From positions 3,348,001 to 3,412,000 of the forward strand of contig JALBUN010000001.1 of assembly GCA_025174535.1 (NCBI GenBank): a stretch of 64,000 nt of DNA, written 5' to 3'. The number at the start of each line of letters is the position of its first letter. Position 1 is the stretch's first letter. Origin of the DNA: Cantharellus purpuraceus. Its lineage: Eukaryota; Basidiomycota; Agaricomycetes; Cantharellales; Hydnaceae. The position numbers were made by a program, and so were the translations under genes. The notes beneath the pieces were generated by a model, which had not been told where the DNA came from, made no database searches, and worked only from the letters and a program-made list of their open reading frames with translations. This document shows positions 46,529 through 61,596 of this stretch, piece by piece.

Positions 46529-49068
46529 TTATGTGTCACTTGTCGGAGGCGACAGTGGCAGTGGGGTTGGTTTCTTGACCAGGACGACTGAACCCTCGTC
46601 AGACTCGTCTTCCGTCGCACTGTCGTCAGCCGCTCCATCTGCTCTGCTCAGTGAATCCTTTGAGGCCACAGGGGCAGCGGGAGTTTCCCGAGGAGCCACA
46701 GGTGCGGACAGAGCGATGATGTCGGCATCATCCTCCTCCCCGGGAACATGCCCATCCTTGCGACGCTTGACCGCTCTAGGCGGTGCTGGCAGAACTTGAC
46801 TGAATAACGATGTCGGGTGTTCGGTGTGAGTGACATACCTGGCTTGACCTTGAATAGAGATTTGCAATCCTTGATTGCACCTTGTGCACGGTTCAGCACT
46901 CTGGGAGGAGGGTCGAAGTACTTTGTCAACTCTGGATGGGGAGGTGGCAGAGGGCTTTTAGATAAGTCGGAAGTAATAGCACCGTGGAAAAGGGCTTGTT
47001 TGATGCGATGGACTGCTGGATTATAAGTTTGTACGGGATCAAACCATGGAAGACGGTTTCTAGGGGAAAAAGGTCAGGACAATCCAGTACATCGAAATGC
47101 CTCGAAGGCGAACCCTTCGTCATCTTTGTCCCCTGCATGCATGAGGTCCATGGCGTCGACAAATGCGTCCATCGCCTTCATCTGTTCATCTGTCGGCAGA
47201 TGGGCATGCTTTGTAACTACATTCCCCTTCTTGGAAACCAGCTGGTCAAGTGATCGGAATGTAAACTTGCGTATATCATCAGCGAACGGCACCTGGGCCG
47301 AAGTCAGTATTCGTGGGATTGTTCACCATTAATGAGTACCTGGACCCATAAGAAACAGTCAATTTTCTCCAGCGCACGAGGTACCAAGACGCCCATCCTT
47401 GGATCGCTTTTGCCGGCCCATCTTGCTATGGCCATAGCATGCCTCTCGAACATAGCTTGCACAAAAGACGAGAATGCAACCTGCTCTCGAGCAGACTTTG
47501 GGTCAGCCCATACATAATACACTTCCCCCATGCTCCAATCGCGACGGAACTACCAGCATGCCAGAAGTGAGATCAAGATTTGAACGATGTGGAGATGGAC
47601 TGACATTATCGGATGGGAAAAAGCCGCATATGTCAATTCCAGACTTTGAATCCAACCGTAGAAAACCTTCCTCCTCGTCGACAGGCACAAAGCTAGCTCC
47701 GTACTTGTACCCACGTACAAGATCATCTTTCTCAACAGGTTCTTCTACAATGCCTCCGTCTTGTGATTCTTCGCCGTCTGAGTGTGCCCCATTCGCTTGA
47801 TCCCCTCCATCTCGCTCCACAATATATTGTGTTTTCCTCTCCAACATAGTGAAAACATCTTCTCCATCTAGATTCATGGCATCAGCCTGACGTGGCCTCT
47901 TCGCATACTTTTTCATAGACGGCGGACGGCTTAGTGCAGTAAATTTCGAGGTTTTAATGTGCAATTCGATGGCTTCTTCCGGACGAGTGTCGACGTCCCC
48001 AATTCGAAGCCTATTGTCCATCATAGTAGATTTTGTTATTTTCAGGTCAGGTTTGCTGCACTCTTGTAATGCAAGAGCAGCAGTGCCCATGACAGCTTCA
48101 TTTAATTTTTCTGAAAATTGCTTGTAGAACGCTTCGTTCTCGCGCTAAATGAAGGAAGTGTGAATAACATGGCATCACGTCCGTAAGGCGAAAGCAAGCA
48201 CCTTAATCATAGGCTTGTTCTCCTCGTAGAAAGGCATATATTCGTCATCGAAATCCACGCCGCTACATAAAATGTCAGAAATTAACAGCAAACAGTGCAT
48301 AAACACACATGATAGAAGTTTGAATCTCGAGATCGTTCATTTTCTTCACCGTCGTGTGCCAGTCCTCGATTTCCATTGGGTTTTCGCCGTCGGTCAAAAT
48401 AACCATTCTACGTGTCCAAGTGGGTTTCTTTGCTAGATGTCTGGCTTGAGTTTCGATTCCAACAATGACGGCGTCGATTGCTGATAGGGAATGTGGATGT
48501 AAGACATTCAGCTTCGTATACAAAGTGTCAGACTAACGGTCTCCAATTTCAGTAGAAGGTTTGATAGACTTGATTTTGGTCATGGTCTGTGCATTGGGCT
48601 GACCAATGGGGATGAGCTCAGTGACATGCTCGTAGCCACCATTGCTTTCATTGACAGTGTTTTGGGTCTCTAGAAGTAGTTCCCAATGAGATCTATGGTA
48701 TCAATCGCATGACGGACATGCCTTCGGTACCAAACAAGATGACACCACATTGCTCGGTCTTTCTTCCATGAAATATCTCAGAACAGACTGCGCTTTAGCG
48801 AGGCGAAAGGCTTCAAAATACCCGATAAAGCTTATTTACCATTTCCTGAACTTTGAGCATAACAAACTCTAGGACCCATTGTAGCCGAGTCACTTCCCGC
48901 GTTCGTTGTTTGCCATCTGGTCCAGGTGGGATCTCTACTGTACGTAGTTTGCCCATCGAGGGGGAAACGTCAACAAGAAACATGGTAACTGTGAACTATG
49001 AACATTTTGGTTCATATCTGTCCTTAATCGTTCAAGGATGAACATACCCCGGCTCGTTGCGCAGGCAT
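46529..49068 (-). CDS. KU80: Ku80, DNA end-binding subunit
   Basis: Large subunit of the Ku heterodimer, which loads on DNA ends in non-homologous end joining. The start at 49068 reads MPAQRAG, spliced to FTVTMFLVDVSPSMGKL, the vWA-domain start typical of Ku80. Further blocks are LQWVLEFVMLKVQEM, AIDAVIVGIETQARHLAKKP, RRMVILTDGENPMEIEDWHT and IGVDFDDEYMPFYEENKP. The Ku core follows: KDDLVRGYKYGASFVPVDEE, GIDICGFFPSDN, DPRMGVLVPRALEKIDCFLW, VQVPFADDIRKFTFRSLDQL and NRLPWFDPVQTYNPAVHRIK. The C-terminus is Pro/Ala/Ser-rich and ends SPPTSDT. At least ten introns are implied. No KU70 gene is in the window. Confidence 0.93.
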
Positions 49069-49228
49069 GTTCGCTAATGGATGGCAATGGAGTGGCGTCA
49101 ACCGCGAGCAGTCACGCGATGCGTGTCATGTCACGGGCCATACGTGATTGTGGATGGTACGAATTATAAGTTGCTTGTGTACTGGTAACCAACAGCACAG
49201 AGAACCATTCTAGACAATTACACAAGAT

Positions 49229-50948
49229 TCATGGCGGAGCACTCCATATCCACTGTTGTACCACCGTTGTCACTTCTTTTGGATCGTCTGGTAGTCTAAC
49301 AAGTAATATGAGCTTGGCTGACACTTATACCCGTAATATACGCACCCGATCTTGGGCAGCCAACGTCCATCTGGACTCTCTGAAAAAAATCGCGGTACAT
49401 GTTTCTCTCCCCGTTCCTCCCGCTTCTTCCGCAAGCCACGCTGGGCGTCCTCAACTGCAGATTTTGCTTCCTGGGCCCGTTCCATGTTCTTGTCAGCTAT
49501 TGCTTCCGTAAGGTGCAACCACAATCTGTGGAGAAGTATGGTGAGTGCCAGTATAACGATGACTACTTGATACTCTGACCTCCTCGATTCGTTTGGTTCT
49601 TGCTCTGACACAGGCGGCACGAACTTCGGGGTAATCTTGTCCTGGCCTGAATTTGCATCGAACAATATTCGTTTCTCGATTGTCTGTAACATGGTTGGGT
49701 CAACACTCGACTAAATCGGATCATGGAAGTCACCTTGCTATCCCTATACTCCATGGAATGACTCCAACGACCACTAATTTCACCCACTTCTACGTTGTAC
49801 TTCTTTATCCGTCCAGCGACATGGTTGTATGACCCGGAGAAGAAGCCCTGTAACAATTAGGGGCCATAAACCTCTTTAGCAATGCACTTTTGCTCAGTAA
49901 TCACATCTGATGCAGACCTTTGTCTTGAAATCAACATCACATTGCATACCTGTTCGCTCGTTCCGTACGGTACACGAGTCTCCGAGTTCTAGAACCATTT
50001 TGCCAAACAAAATTCCCCGAGCGTACATCGAAGGCATGGTGATCACATACTCTTTGTTGCGTGTCAGTCACGCAGTAAATGGTACAATCAATGTCACCCA
50101 CCTCCATCCTCCGGTTTCCCCATCAAAAAGACGCGATTCTCCCCCTCCATATTTGTCGATACTGAATTGCCTAGAAACTTTGACTTGGGCCGAAGTTCAC
50201 CTGTAATACGAACCCTGTTCGCAGGCGAGATGTAGAAGAAAGCTGATATGGGAGGATGGTGCGACACTGCAAGATGTAACGTTACTCTACCAAATGCCAC
50301 TTCGGCTGGATCATTGACGCACCTTGCTCGGCGATGTAAAATCCTTGTGTCCCATTTGGGTAGTCATACCTGCAACGAAAGAACTCGCCAAGGATGGGAT
50401 TATAGCTAGGGTGCGCATGACACTGAACAATCCAAAACTATTCCAAGTTGAAGGCAGAAACTCACGGTTTCTTTACACCTTTCGGTTTGACATGCCACCC
50501 GGACAGATAATACTGTAATACACGAATAAATCGCTCTTCAGGGCTCGTCTCTAAGTCGGCACCAAAGATCAGATCAGGATGAGACATGAAGTCTGTAATT
50601 CGTTCGAGCATGCTTCTGGGCTCTAACACGAAGGTCGGGAAGGAAACCTTTTGTAAATCCATCCCGATCCTAGTATACGGGAATGATTATGGGCGATTCA
50701 GTCACCTCGCGGACAGGAAACACTTCGGACACACCTTAGTTGGGAGATGATGGAGAGGATAACCGAGCCTTCTTGTTCATCTCTACCAGTGATCAGAGTA
50801 GCCTAAGCCAAAGGAATGCTGAAAGCAATGGAAAGATGTATGTTACTTACAAGATAGACGTGTCATCGGGCTCACTTCCCTCTGGCGCCTGGTCTTCTGA
50901 ATCCTTGCCAGCCTTGTGGAATTTGGATCCAGAAAATAAATTGAGCAT
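49229..50948 (-). CDS. oxysterol-binding protein homologue (Osh type)
   Basis: Lipid-transfer protein of the OSBP-related family, short form without PH or ankyrin domains. The start is put at 50948 (MLNLFSGSKFHKAGKD); an in-frame ATG at 51047 adds 33 basic residues that look less typical. The core runs SVILSIISQLRIGMDLQKVS, FPTFVLEPRSMLERITDFMS, VLQYYLSGWHVKPKGVKKPY with NPILGE, and the family signature EQVSHHPPISAFFY. Then come GNSVSTNMEGENRVFL, SGSYNHVAGRIKKYNVEVGE and KNMERAQEAKSAVEDAQRGL, ending in FFSESPDGRWLPKI. The last intron joins to GLPDDPKEVTTVVQQW with the stop at 49229. The order and length resemble yeast Kes1/Osh4-like proteins that exchange sterol and phosphoinositide. Confidence 0.9.
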
Positions 50949-51279
50949 TGGCGAGAGGGAGAGCCTTCGGCGGTGGTGCAAAGATGCCGTCGTGGTCAAG
51001 CGTCTAGGAACGGCGTTCCCGAATGGTAGTAGGGAAGAAACGACCAAGAGCGAGTGGCGGATGCGGCGTGGTCAACCAAAGCGCTAGCACTGCCTATACG
51101 CGTGTGTTCACTCGTCTCTAGAGTTCAGAGCTGTTGTCGATGTAGGTTCACGGAAAAGTAGCGATGATATTCGGGAAACACGGGATGCGGTCATAATGTT
51201 TGTAATAATATCGGTATGATAAATCCGTGGCCTTTTGTAACTCCTAAGCCAAGGTCCACACTATACCTACTCTAAAACT

Positions 51280-53519
<2,240 letters not shown>

Positions 53520-53639
53520 GGTAGATGAGGCCTGCAGAAACCACCGGGAAGCGGAATCAAACAGAATTACAATTTCAATGGGATTACAAGCAACGATTAC
53601 ATCCAGTTCAAAAAAAAAATTTTTTTACAAAGAATCTAA

Positions 53640-56600
53640 TTAATCGTCGTCACTACCTCCACTATAATAACTTTCATCGCTCTGCACCAGCTTTCCGATC
53701 CTGCTACCCTTCGAGCTCTTGGGTGCCCTGGGGATGTCATCATCCTCTTGAGGGGAAGCACCCCTCTCATATGTAGACAAACCAGTTAATCCCGACGGTG
53801 CTCCGTTCCCAGGCTTGGCCCCAGGCAACCCTGAACCAACGGTTTCTTCGCGGAATGTTGTCTCGAGGACATTGTGCATCTCCTCGGCATCAACATATAC
53901 CCACGAACCCTCTTGGTTGTAGGTCCTGGCATTATTGAACATGAGTCGCCAATCCTCCAGGTATTGAGTCACCGTCTTGTAGTAATGACCTGCCGATCTC
54001 TTGCGAATTGTCGAAATAGCGATCGGCGACGAGATCGTCTGATAGTAATCGGGGTACTCCTAGAATTGAATAGTATCAGGAGCTGACAGTAAGAGTCAGC
54101 GAGAAGACTTGCCTTCCTACTTGGAAGTTCTTTGAACATTTCACAGCGCTTGCGACCATCGGCATCCACGCAATCCATGACGGCTTGCATACAGGAGGCA
54201 AAGACCTCCTTCATTCTTGCCCGTTGACTTGGAGTGACATCGTCTTTGGTTTTTCGTCGTTTCTACAAACGCCATAAGCTTGAAGCTCTTAACACTGGAA
54301 AAGCTCGAAGCCACTCACGACGTCACGCCCGTCATCGTCTTCTTCTAGATACGATGGGGTAACAGACATGGATTTGCCCCCACCACCACGCTTCCGCTTT
54401 CCATTGGAGGGGCCAGAATCGTAGTCATTTTCTTTTTTTGCTCTACCTTTCCCTTTTCCTTTGCGACCACGTCCGTCAGGAACCGGTGATCCAACAGAAG
54501 ACTCGTCCTCATTAAGGTCTGTTCCGCGTCTGTTTTTCCTTGCTGCGATCAAGTCTAACGGATCCTCCCCAGCATCAACAGCCTAAGAAATACAATAAAT
54601 ACTATACACCGGCGTCGATAAGGAAGGCTTACCGCGGTCCACGCCTCGTCGGATAACCCATCGTTATAGCTGACCTCTTTTCGACGTCGATGCCCTCTCC
54701 CGGACTGTAAGACTTCTTCGTCCTCGGCTTTAGGATCAAAAGTCTGGTCACGTTGGTATTGTGGGGGAAGTTCTTCGAGGGTCATCAACCCTGGCGGACG
54801 AGGACCACGTTTGCCTTCGGAGAACCAAGCCTGGTCCAGCGCACGTTCGCGTTCTATGTCCATGTTACGGAAGATTTCCAGTTCCTCGGCAGAACGATGA
54901 AGGACCTCATTCACTTCATCGTCATTCATGTCTCCTGCCTCTTCCTCATCACCTTGATCATGGTCCAGCATGAGAATTTCACGCTGAAAGTATATTTCAA
55001 ATCGGAACAAAGCTCGATGGGAACGAATACAACATACCAACATGCTTTCCTGTTCCTCCTTAGTTGACATGTTGTTGAATTTACCAGCCTGAATTACTTT
55101 CTGGTCAACGGATAACTTGGCCCTGGCGCGACTCTCAATGGCTTCTTCCACGCTTTTCTCTGTGATGAGACGTAAGATCCGCACGGCCTTAGTCTGGCCA
55201 ATACGATGGGCGCGGTCTTGTGCCTGTAAATCCGCATGAGGATTCCAATCACTGTCGAATCTGGGTGGGTAAGAAGTGCTTTCTTTCAGTGCCGGGAGCC
55301 AGGAAGTACAACGGACACTCACATGATGACGGTATCAGCGGTCTGTAAGTTGAGGCCGAGTCCACCAGCTCTCGTCGATAAAATGAAAACCTTGAGGGTG
55401 GAGTTTGGGGTATTCCACAGTTTGACATACTCGGCTCGTTCATCGGTCTTCGTTCCACCATCAAGTCGGAGATATTCCCAGTTCATCCATTTCATGAAGT
55501 CTTCCATGATGTCCATCACCTTTGTCATTTGGAAGAAAATTAGAACCTTAGAGCTCATAGTCAGCAGTAAACGAGACAAAAATGTGGAGTTGCTTACGCG
55601 ATGACCTGTCCTGAAAAGCTTGGGAAGAATACGAGAAAGGAGTTCAAATTTACCCGAAGCACGAACAATCTTGTCGTTAATGTAACCTCCGGGATTGATC
55701 TCGTCCTCAACTTGCTCAAAAAGGAAGGGATGCTGGCAGATCTTACGAAACTGCATCAGTTCGTTAGTAAGTCCTGTAAATGCATTTCCCTTGCTATTAA
55801 TGCAGTCGGCTCAGTGTGAGTAAATTAATATCACAAGTGTGAACCTACTTTGTCGCATGGCCCGCGAGATTGAACACCATCTTACGATTCTTCATCTGCT
55901 TGTACAACTGACTCTGCAAACCGCTCATCTTGACCTTGATGACATTCTCAACCTTATCTGGAAGTTCACTCTCGACATCCTTCTTCAATCTGCGAAGCAA
56001 GAACGGCCTGAGAACCTTGTGCAAACGACGAATAATTAGTAGTTGTTCCTCTTCGTTTAGCTCGATCTTGTCCTGTGTCCCTGTGTTGGCGAACGGCGTA
56101 TTGAACCACTCGTCAAACGACTTGACCGAGTTGAATATCTTGGGCAAAACGAAGTTAAGCAACGCCCAAAGCTCGGGAAGGTTGTTTTGCAGCGGCGTGC
56201 CAGTGAGAATAAGGCGGTACCGGGAGTGGTAGAATTGGCTCAGTGTTTGCGAGAGCTTGCTCTGAGTGTTCTTCATGCGATGACCCTCGTCTAGAGGCAG
56301 GTCAGTAACCTATGAAGCTATGATTACATCCAAGACACACCAATGATCATATGAACCCAACGGGGGCGGCATAAATATGCCTTGTCTTTGATGATATATT
56401 CGTAGGTGGTGATTAGAACTTGGTAATTATTTCCGCGGATTTCAGTTTGAAGACCTTTCCTCGCGTTTGGGTTTCCTTTATACATGAGTACACGAACTGA
56501 AGGTGCCCATTTGGCAAATTCGTTTTGCCAGTTGTTCATTGTAGATAGTGGCACGATAACGAGGTATGGCCCTGACTGCCGCTTGCGCTCAATGAGGAAT

Positions 56601-58169
56601 GTGATCAGCGATATGGTCTGAATGGTCTTTCCTAGCCCCATCTCGTCGGCAAGAATGCCATTGAGACGATTGTTGTATAAGCTGACCATCCATTGCAATC
56701 CCTTGATCTGATAGTCCTTAAGTTTCCCACCGACAAGAATTGCCGGCTGTGTGGTAACCTTTTCCGAGATCTTGTGTGCAACGGCATAATAGTCCACCTT
56801 CCCTTTATCCTCTTCATCATCACCCCGTTGTGCACCAAAGGTCGTTTCATCCGTTGGACCGTCTTCCGTTTCGAACGTCAGACTGCTGTCGTGGGGACCA
56901 TCTCTGTGAACATCATCATTCTGTTGTGCAACCACAGCTTGTGCAAGGGAATCGAGATAAGAATCTGTTTGTTTCAGGAGGTGGGTGATACGAGTGTCTT
57001 TGGCAGTGTCAATGAGTTTCATATATGCTTCCTCATCGTCCGCCTTGAGTGCCTTCAGACGCTCCTTGGAGATACGCTCAATACGCTTCTGCTCCTCCTT
57101 CTCTGCATGAGCATGGAACCCTTGGACCGCCTTGCCCATCCGCGAAGCCTTAAGAGCCTTGTTGCGATTGGCTTCAAGCATATCCTGACCATGCTTACAG
57201 ATAACCCCGAGATACTCTAGGTGTTTCTGCTTCGCGCGGTGTTCACGCTCTTGGCGTTGTTTGCGCTCAAGCTGCTCTGTGGCACGAGCGTCGCGCATGG
57301 TGGGTTTGCGGTAACGTCTGAACTCTTTGCGATCGATAGGCAGAAGAGTGCCATGAGTCAACCGCTCAACCACCTGAGCCCGAAGGGAACGCTGCTTTTC
57401 ACGAACCCGAAGGCCTTTGAGCTCAATAAGCGCTCGAAGCTTTCCATGAGCTTGGGCGCTTGGATGAGAGTTCTTGGTGGCAGGACGAAGACTGGTAGCG
57501 TCGTCTTCAAGAATGGCAGGTGGGAGCCCTCCATCGCCAACCGTGCTAGGCAAAGACGAAAGTTCACGGATACGCTGTTCAATGCGTGCTTCCACAAACC
57601 GATTTCGTTCCGCGATGACTTCGTGGGGGTCAAGGCCAGACGGCATGACTGAGGGTACCACCAGCCTGTGTTGCTTCGACGCGTTCGCGTTGCGTAGAAT
57701 GGAGAAAGGGTGTGTGAATGCGTTGTAGGGATATACAATGGATGATGTGTCATCTTCCAAATAAGGCCCGTCGGGTATTGGACCCTCATCAACTTGAATG
57801 GGAGATGGCTCCTCGGGAGTCTTTCGGACACTAGTAGCACGGGAGAGATTTTGAGTGTCCACATTCTGTGGCTCGGTTTGAGGCTGAGATGATGCCAGTA
57901 CGATAGCTTGCTGAACGTGGTCGGGAACAGGAAGACCCTTGGATATGAGCTTAAAAGCATGGATCTGGGCACGGAGGGCAACTAATTGCTCGTTAGAAAA
58001 GCTAACAGGTGATGATGGCGATGATGGCGAATGACCCGCTGGAACAGCTCCTCCTGATAACAGTTGATTGGAGGCTAGAGATGGAACCCCATTAGTGACA
58101 GGTTTGGAATGTTCAGAAGTAGGCTGCTCCGAAGGCAAAGGTAAGGTTGGTGGCTGTTGCTGCTGAGGC

Positions 58170-58208
<39 letters not shown>

Positions 58209-58501
58209 CTTTGAGAGGTGTGTTGGGCTGCTTGTTGTTGTGCTGCAAAATGTGTCAGCGTGTTGGTCCCTTCTGAGTATGAAACCGAATACCTTGTATG
58301 AGCTGAATGAATTGAAGGATCTGGTTAAGTTCTTGACTGTTTTCTGGTGTGTGGCCTTGAGCACGAAGTTGCTGTGCTCGCTGTGGTAGTGAAAATGTGA
58401 GTTGCTAAACATGCCATAGATAAAAGCTTACGAACCTGAATGTGCTGCGATAATTTCTCAAATCCTCGCGGAGGGTGAGGAGCTTGCAGCGGAGTAACCA
58501 T
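53640..58501 (-). CDS. SNF2-family chromatin remodeler ATPase (STH1/SNF2, BRG1 type)
   Basis: Catalytic subunit of a SWI/SNF or RSC complex. The start at 58501 gives [21 protein letters not shown] glutamine tract follows, then a QLQ domain ([25 protein letters not shown]). The HSA region is [20 protein letters not shown]. The helicase core shows [26 protein letters not shown] (motif I), DEGHRMKN (II), [14 protein letters not shown] (III), [18 protein letters not shown] (V) and [19 protein letters not shown] (VI). A SnAC-like segment ([20 protein letters not shown]) comes next. A bromodomain near the end has [20 protein letters not shown], with [20 protein letters not shown]. The C-terminus is acidic ([10 protein letters not shown]). 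It cannot be told from sequence alone whether it serves the SWI/SNF or the RSC complex. Confidence 0.94.
58152..58212 (-). repeat. polyglutamine-coding trinucleotide repeat in the remodeler gene
   Basis: About 60 bp of TGCTGT/TTG units on the plus strand, coding mostly for glutamine on the minus strand before PTLPLPSEQ. Such Q tracts are common in SNF2 N-termini and vary in length. Confidence 0.8.
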
Positions 58502-59237
58502 CGCCTGGTACTAATAAGTCCAGGTTCAACCAAGGAGTGTACGTAAGCACTCGGAGTTTGAAAGGTCTCCGCGCCCACCGACCATGACTTGACCGTAACA
58601 TTACTTAGCGCAACTTGGATGCGACAGTCGATATTACGCAGGAACGTAAAGATGCTTCAATGGGCTCAGCACTCCGGGTCAATATGATCACATTGCAAAA
58701 AGTGTGTCGGTTGAACGACCAAATTGTGGCTTTCGACGTTGCTTCGACATCGGTTTGACTTTCACATGAAATATAGCAATGAGACCGATGTACTGTATCA
58801 TCAATTGATACTGCATTTTCCTCTAAGTCAGCCACAGGAAGGCAAACAGGAATCTCCTTTTAAAATACAACCTTCAGCCTCATGCCAACGACAGGCTCTT
58901 AGGATGTTGCGACCTCTTCACCCCAACAACGCGCAAACCGGTGTCCTACTGTTTTTCAAAGCGACTGAGCCTCTGTGCGGCAGTAGGGAGTAATCCTATG
59001 TCTCGCTTCAATCACCCTGTCTGTGTTAACTGTCAGAATACTATGATTGCTAGATACTTTCAAGCATCCGACGTTGTACTCTTTATCACTGTATTTCCCC
59101 CAACCCTGTGAGCCGTATGGTAGCCATATATAACACACCTTTCGTGACGTCTTCGGCAACCAACGCCACTCACACATTGGCACGAGAAGCAACTTTTAAG
59201 AGTCCCAATTGATTCGCTGAGTTCCAACTAATCAGAG
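58502..59237. other. intergenic upstream of the STH1-type gene
   Basis: About 740 bp with no gene recognised. A plus-strand TATA-like sequence (CCATATATAAC) near 59132-59142 could serve the next doubtful gene. Confidence 0.4.
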
Positions 59238-60180
59238 ATGTTTTTCTGTCCGGTTAATGGTGTATTGTGTCGCACTCGCCTCAGTGTCCTAAATTAGAAA
59301 CTCTCATCAAGAGGAAGTAGTCGTCTGTGACATCCAAAAGCGATCCCGCTGCACTGCCTGGTACGAACTCTTTTATAACAGATTCTATAGGATCTGACGA
59401 TAGAGCCATCAGCAAACCCATATATCAACCATCTAAGCTCTTAAGTATTTCACATAATGGGCGTCCCGCCGTATTAGAAGTCAGTCCTCCAGATGTCTCT
59501 TTTGAAGCAGCCTTTGTGTTCAACAGTAATCAAGTCTGTTCCACAAAAACACAAAACCAGTTCCTCCGAAAGCGTGAAACCATTCTTGTTCAGAACCCAA
59601 GGTATCCGGAAATAGACCGACTCGTACTTCGAGAAACTTTCGTTGGTAACAATGAACGACATCAAGGGACCATCAGCTGTAACTGTTCCCGTCCAGTACA
59701 CGGTTCTCTCCAGGTCAGATGTAGGACTTGAGCTTGATCAAAAAATTTACAAACGCTCTATACTGTTTCTAACCTAACAAACTTCAGGTATGGAATGGTC
59801 TATTGAAGACTGAATAAAGAACGCATAGTCATTTTATGGCTATTATTTACAATATTGATTATTGCGGTCGCTTGGCTATTCCTGGCCATCGTTACTATCT
59901 ATATCTCATGCAGTGCCGTCTTTTTCAACTGTGGCGTCGCTCTCTCTCTAGTGCCAATCAATCCCGGGCCAGTCTCAGTCCCACAGCCTTCCGATGGGCC
60001 ATCACGCTTTTGTGCCTATCACCCTCTCAAGCCATGAGGCGTGGTTCAGAACTGAGGTGCCAATATTTGCTGGAGGAAGGATATAGACAAGATGCGACTG
60101 CTAGGTTTCTCAGAAACAATCACGACCTTGCCTTGAACATATGCCGGCGACCTATGATATTTTGATAGACTATACGTTCT
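59238..60180 (+). CDS. possible single-pass membrane protein gene, structure uncertain
   Basis: The evidence is thin. Downstream of a TATA-like sequence (near 59135) a frame is open from 59327 to 59731 with Ser-rich composition and NGRPAVLEVSPPDVSFEAAF. After a likely intron ending at the CAG near 59789, a strongly hydrophobic stretch, ILWLLFTILIIAVAWLFLAI, appears at 59818-59880, preceded by a basic NKER. It looks like a transmembrane helix with a cytosolic basic flank. The stop of that frame is near 60038, or an alternative frame runs to 60165. No family is recognised. It could equally be a decayed gene next to the retroelement, whose CpG-poor sequence begins near 60190. Confidence 0.3.
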
Positions 60181-60592
60181 AATACGCAGTGTCACGAGAC
60201 CTTGTACTACCGAGGTGAGTATTGATATTGATCATCTACACTCAAGACTCTTGCTTGTTGCAGTGGTGAGTCTAAATAGATTACATGTGTACTAAAGTTG
60301 CACAAAGTCGCTGCTCAGGCTAGCAGTCTTGTGACTTGTGACTAAAAGAGAAAGGCAAACCTAGTATGAAAGACCTACTTATAGACTATTCTGCTGCTGT
60401 TGTATGGGAACCACCTTTTCCCTATTGTAATGGACCTGATGGAATCAGAATGAGAGCAGAAGGACTAATAGAACAAGCAAACAGTAGGGTCTATTACTGG
60501 TGTTGATTGAGCAGGGAAACCAGGACTCATGGTCCTGGTTTATAAGTACACTTCAAAGCTTCTAGAAACCTGCTGATGACACATGGCTTCTA

Positions 60593-60700
60593 TGAACTGA
60601 CTAACTACTGACATGTGACTCTGACGCAGCTGTTACACCATCCTTATGAACTGACTAACTACTGACATGTGACTCTGACACGGCTGTTACACCATCCCCT
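60593..60700. repeat. tandem duplication of a 54 bp unit
   Basis: Two adjacent copies begin TATGAACTGACTAACTACTG. They differ within GACGCAGC against GACACGGC, and at the last base. Differences involve CG, CA and TG, in line with cytosine deamination. Confidence 0.85.
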
Positions 60701-61415
60701 TCTCTAGGACAAGCTCTGTTTTGGAACCCGCAAAATTATGGTGTTAGGGCAAACTCTAAATCACCACAATTCCATGAATGAACAGCTGAGAAGAATATCA
60801 AACCCTGCTGCACCACAACTCCAGAAACGATTTAACGTTTGTACTTTGGTTACAATCCTTTGTATTGGTCAATGCAGACTATACGCAGAAAGGTAATACG
60901 TTTCTTAGCAGCAAGAAATGAATAAGACTTCCAGAGTCTAGAGTTCACGGACGCTTAGGGGTCCAGATATTCCAAAAAGATGGGAATGCACTTAGAGGCT
61001 AAAGGAAGTAGGTGGATGAATCCAACCGTCCAACCAGTGGCACTCAGAAGCGGGTAACAGCGATGTGTGAAGTAGTCTAGCAACTGCTTCACACGAGTTC
61101 AAGCTTCTAATGCTCTGCAAAGGCAGTACACACTAGTAACTTAAACAAGAGCACTAATGGCAGGACTATCGACAGACAATCTCACCCTGTAGATTCGTAG
61201 TCACGTGAGGCAGATACTACACTCACGCCCAAAGCAGGAATATCACTACTTCGAGTGCAATCAAGTACAGTTACACAACTGTAAAAGATCCTTGAACTGG
61301 TAATCAACAGTTACTGAGATAGAGGATGACACTGTATGTCACTCTAGTCACACTGGTGTGCAGAAGATGGGTAGAATGTGATGATATGTTCTTCTTTCAG
61401 AGGCAGAATGGCCTC

Positions 61416-61423
61416 CTTATATA
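61416..61423 (-). promoter_or_regulatory. TATA box on the minus strand, candidate retroelement promoter
   Basis: Minus strand reads CAATATATAAGGAGG. The heat-shock-element motifs lie 27-230 bp upstream on the same strand, and the integrase genes also lie on this strand. Confidence 0.5.
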
Positions 61424-61449
61424 TTGTATTTACAGGGGCTGACTAATGG

Positions 61450-61462
61450 TTCTGGAATATTC
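61450..61462. promoter_or_regulatory. perfect three-unit heat-shock element motif
   Basis: TTCTGGAATATTC fits TTCnnGAAnnTTC exactly, the binding pattern of trimeric heat-shock factor. It lies 27 bp upstream of the minus-strand TATA box. Confidence 0.55.
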
Positions 61463-61583
61463 TACCTATTAATAGATGGAAACTACTGGAAGGTTGTGGA
61501 AGGTGGAAGAAAGGGGTAGAATATTCCAAGCCAATCACAGGATCTGATCACAGCACTAATACTGATCAGGAGCTGAATAATGG

Positions 61584-61596
61584 TTCTGGAAAGTTC
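61584..61596. promoter_or_regulatory. perfect three-unit heat-shock element motif (second copy)
   Basis: TTCTGGAAAGTTC fits TTCnnGAAnnTTC. It lies in the second copy of the 130 bp unit. Confidence 0.5.

Noticed and set aside
56693..57220. 175-codon plus-strand frame
   Set aside because: Antisense of the helicase and HSA part of the remodeler gene.
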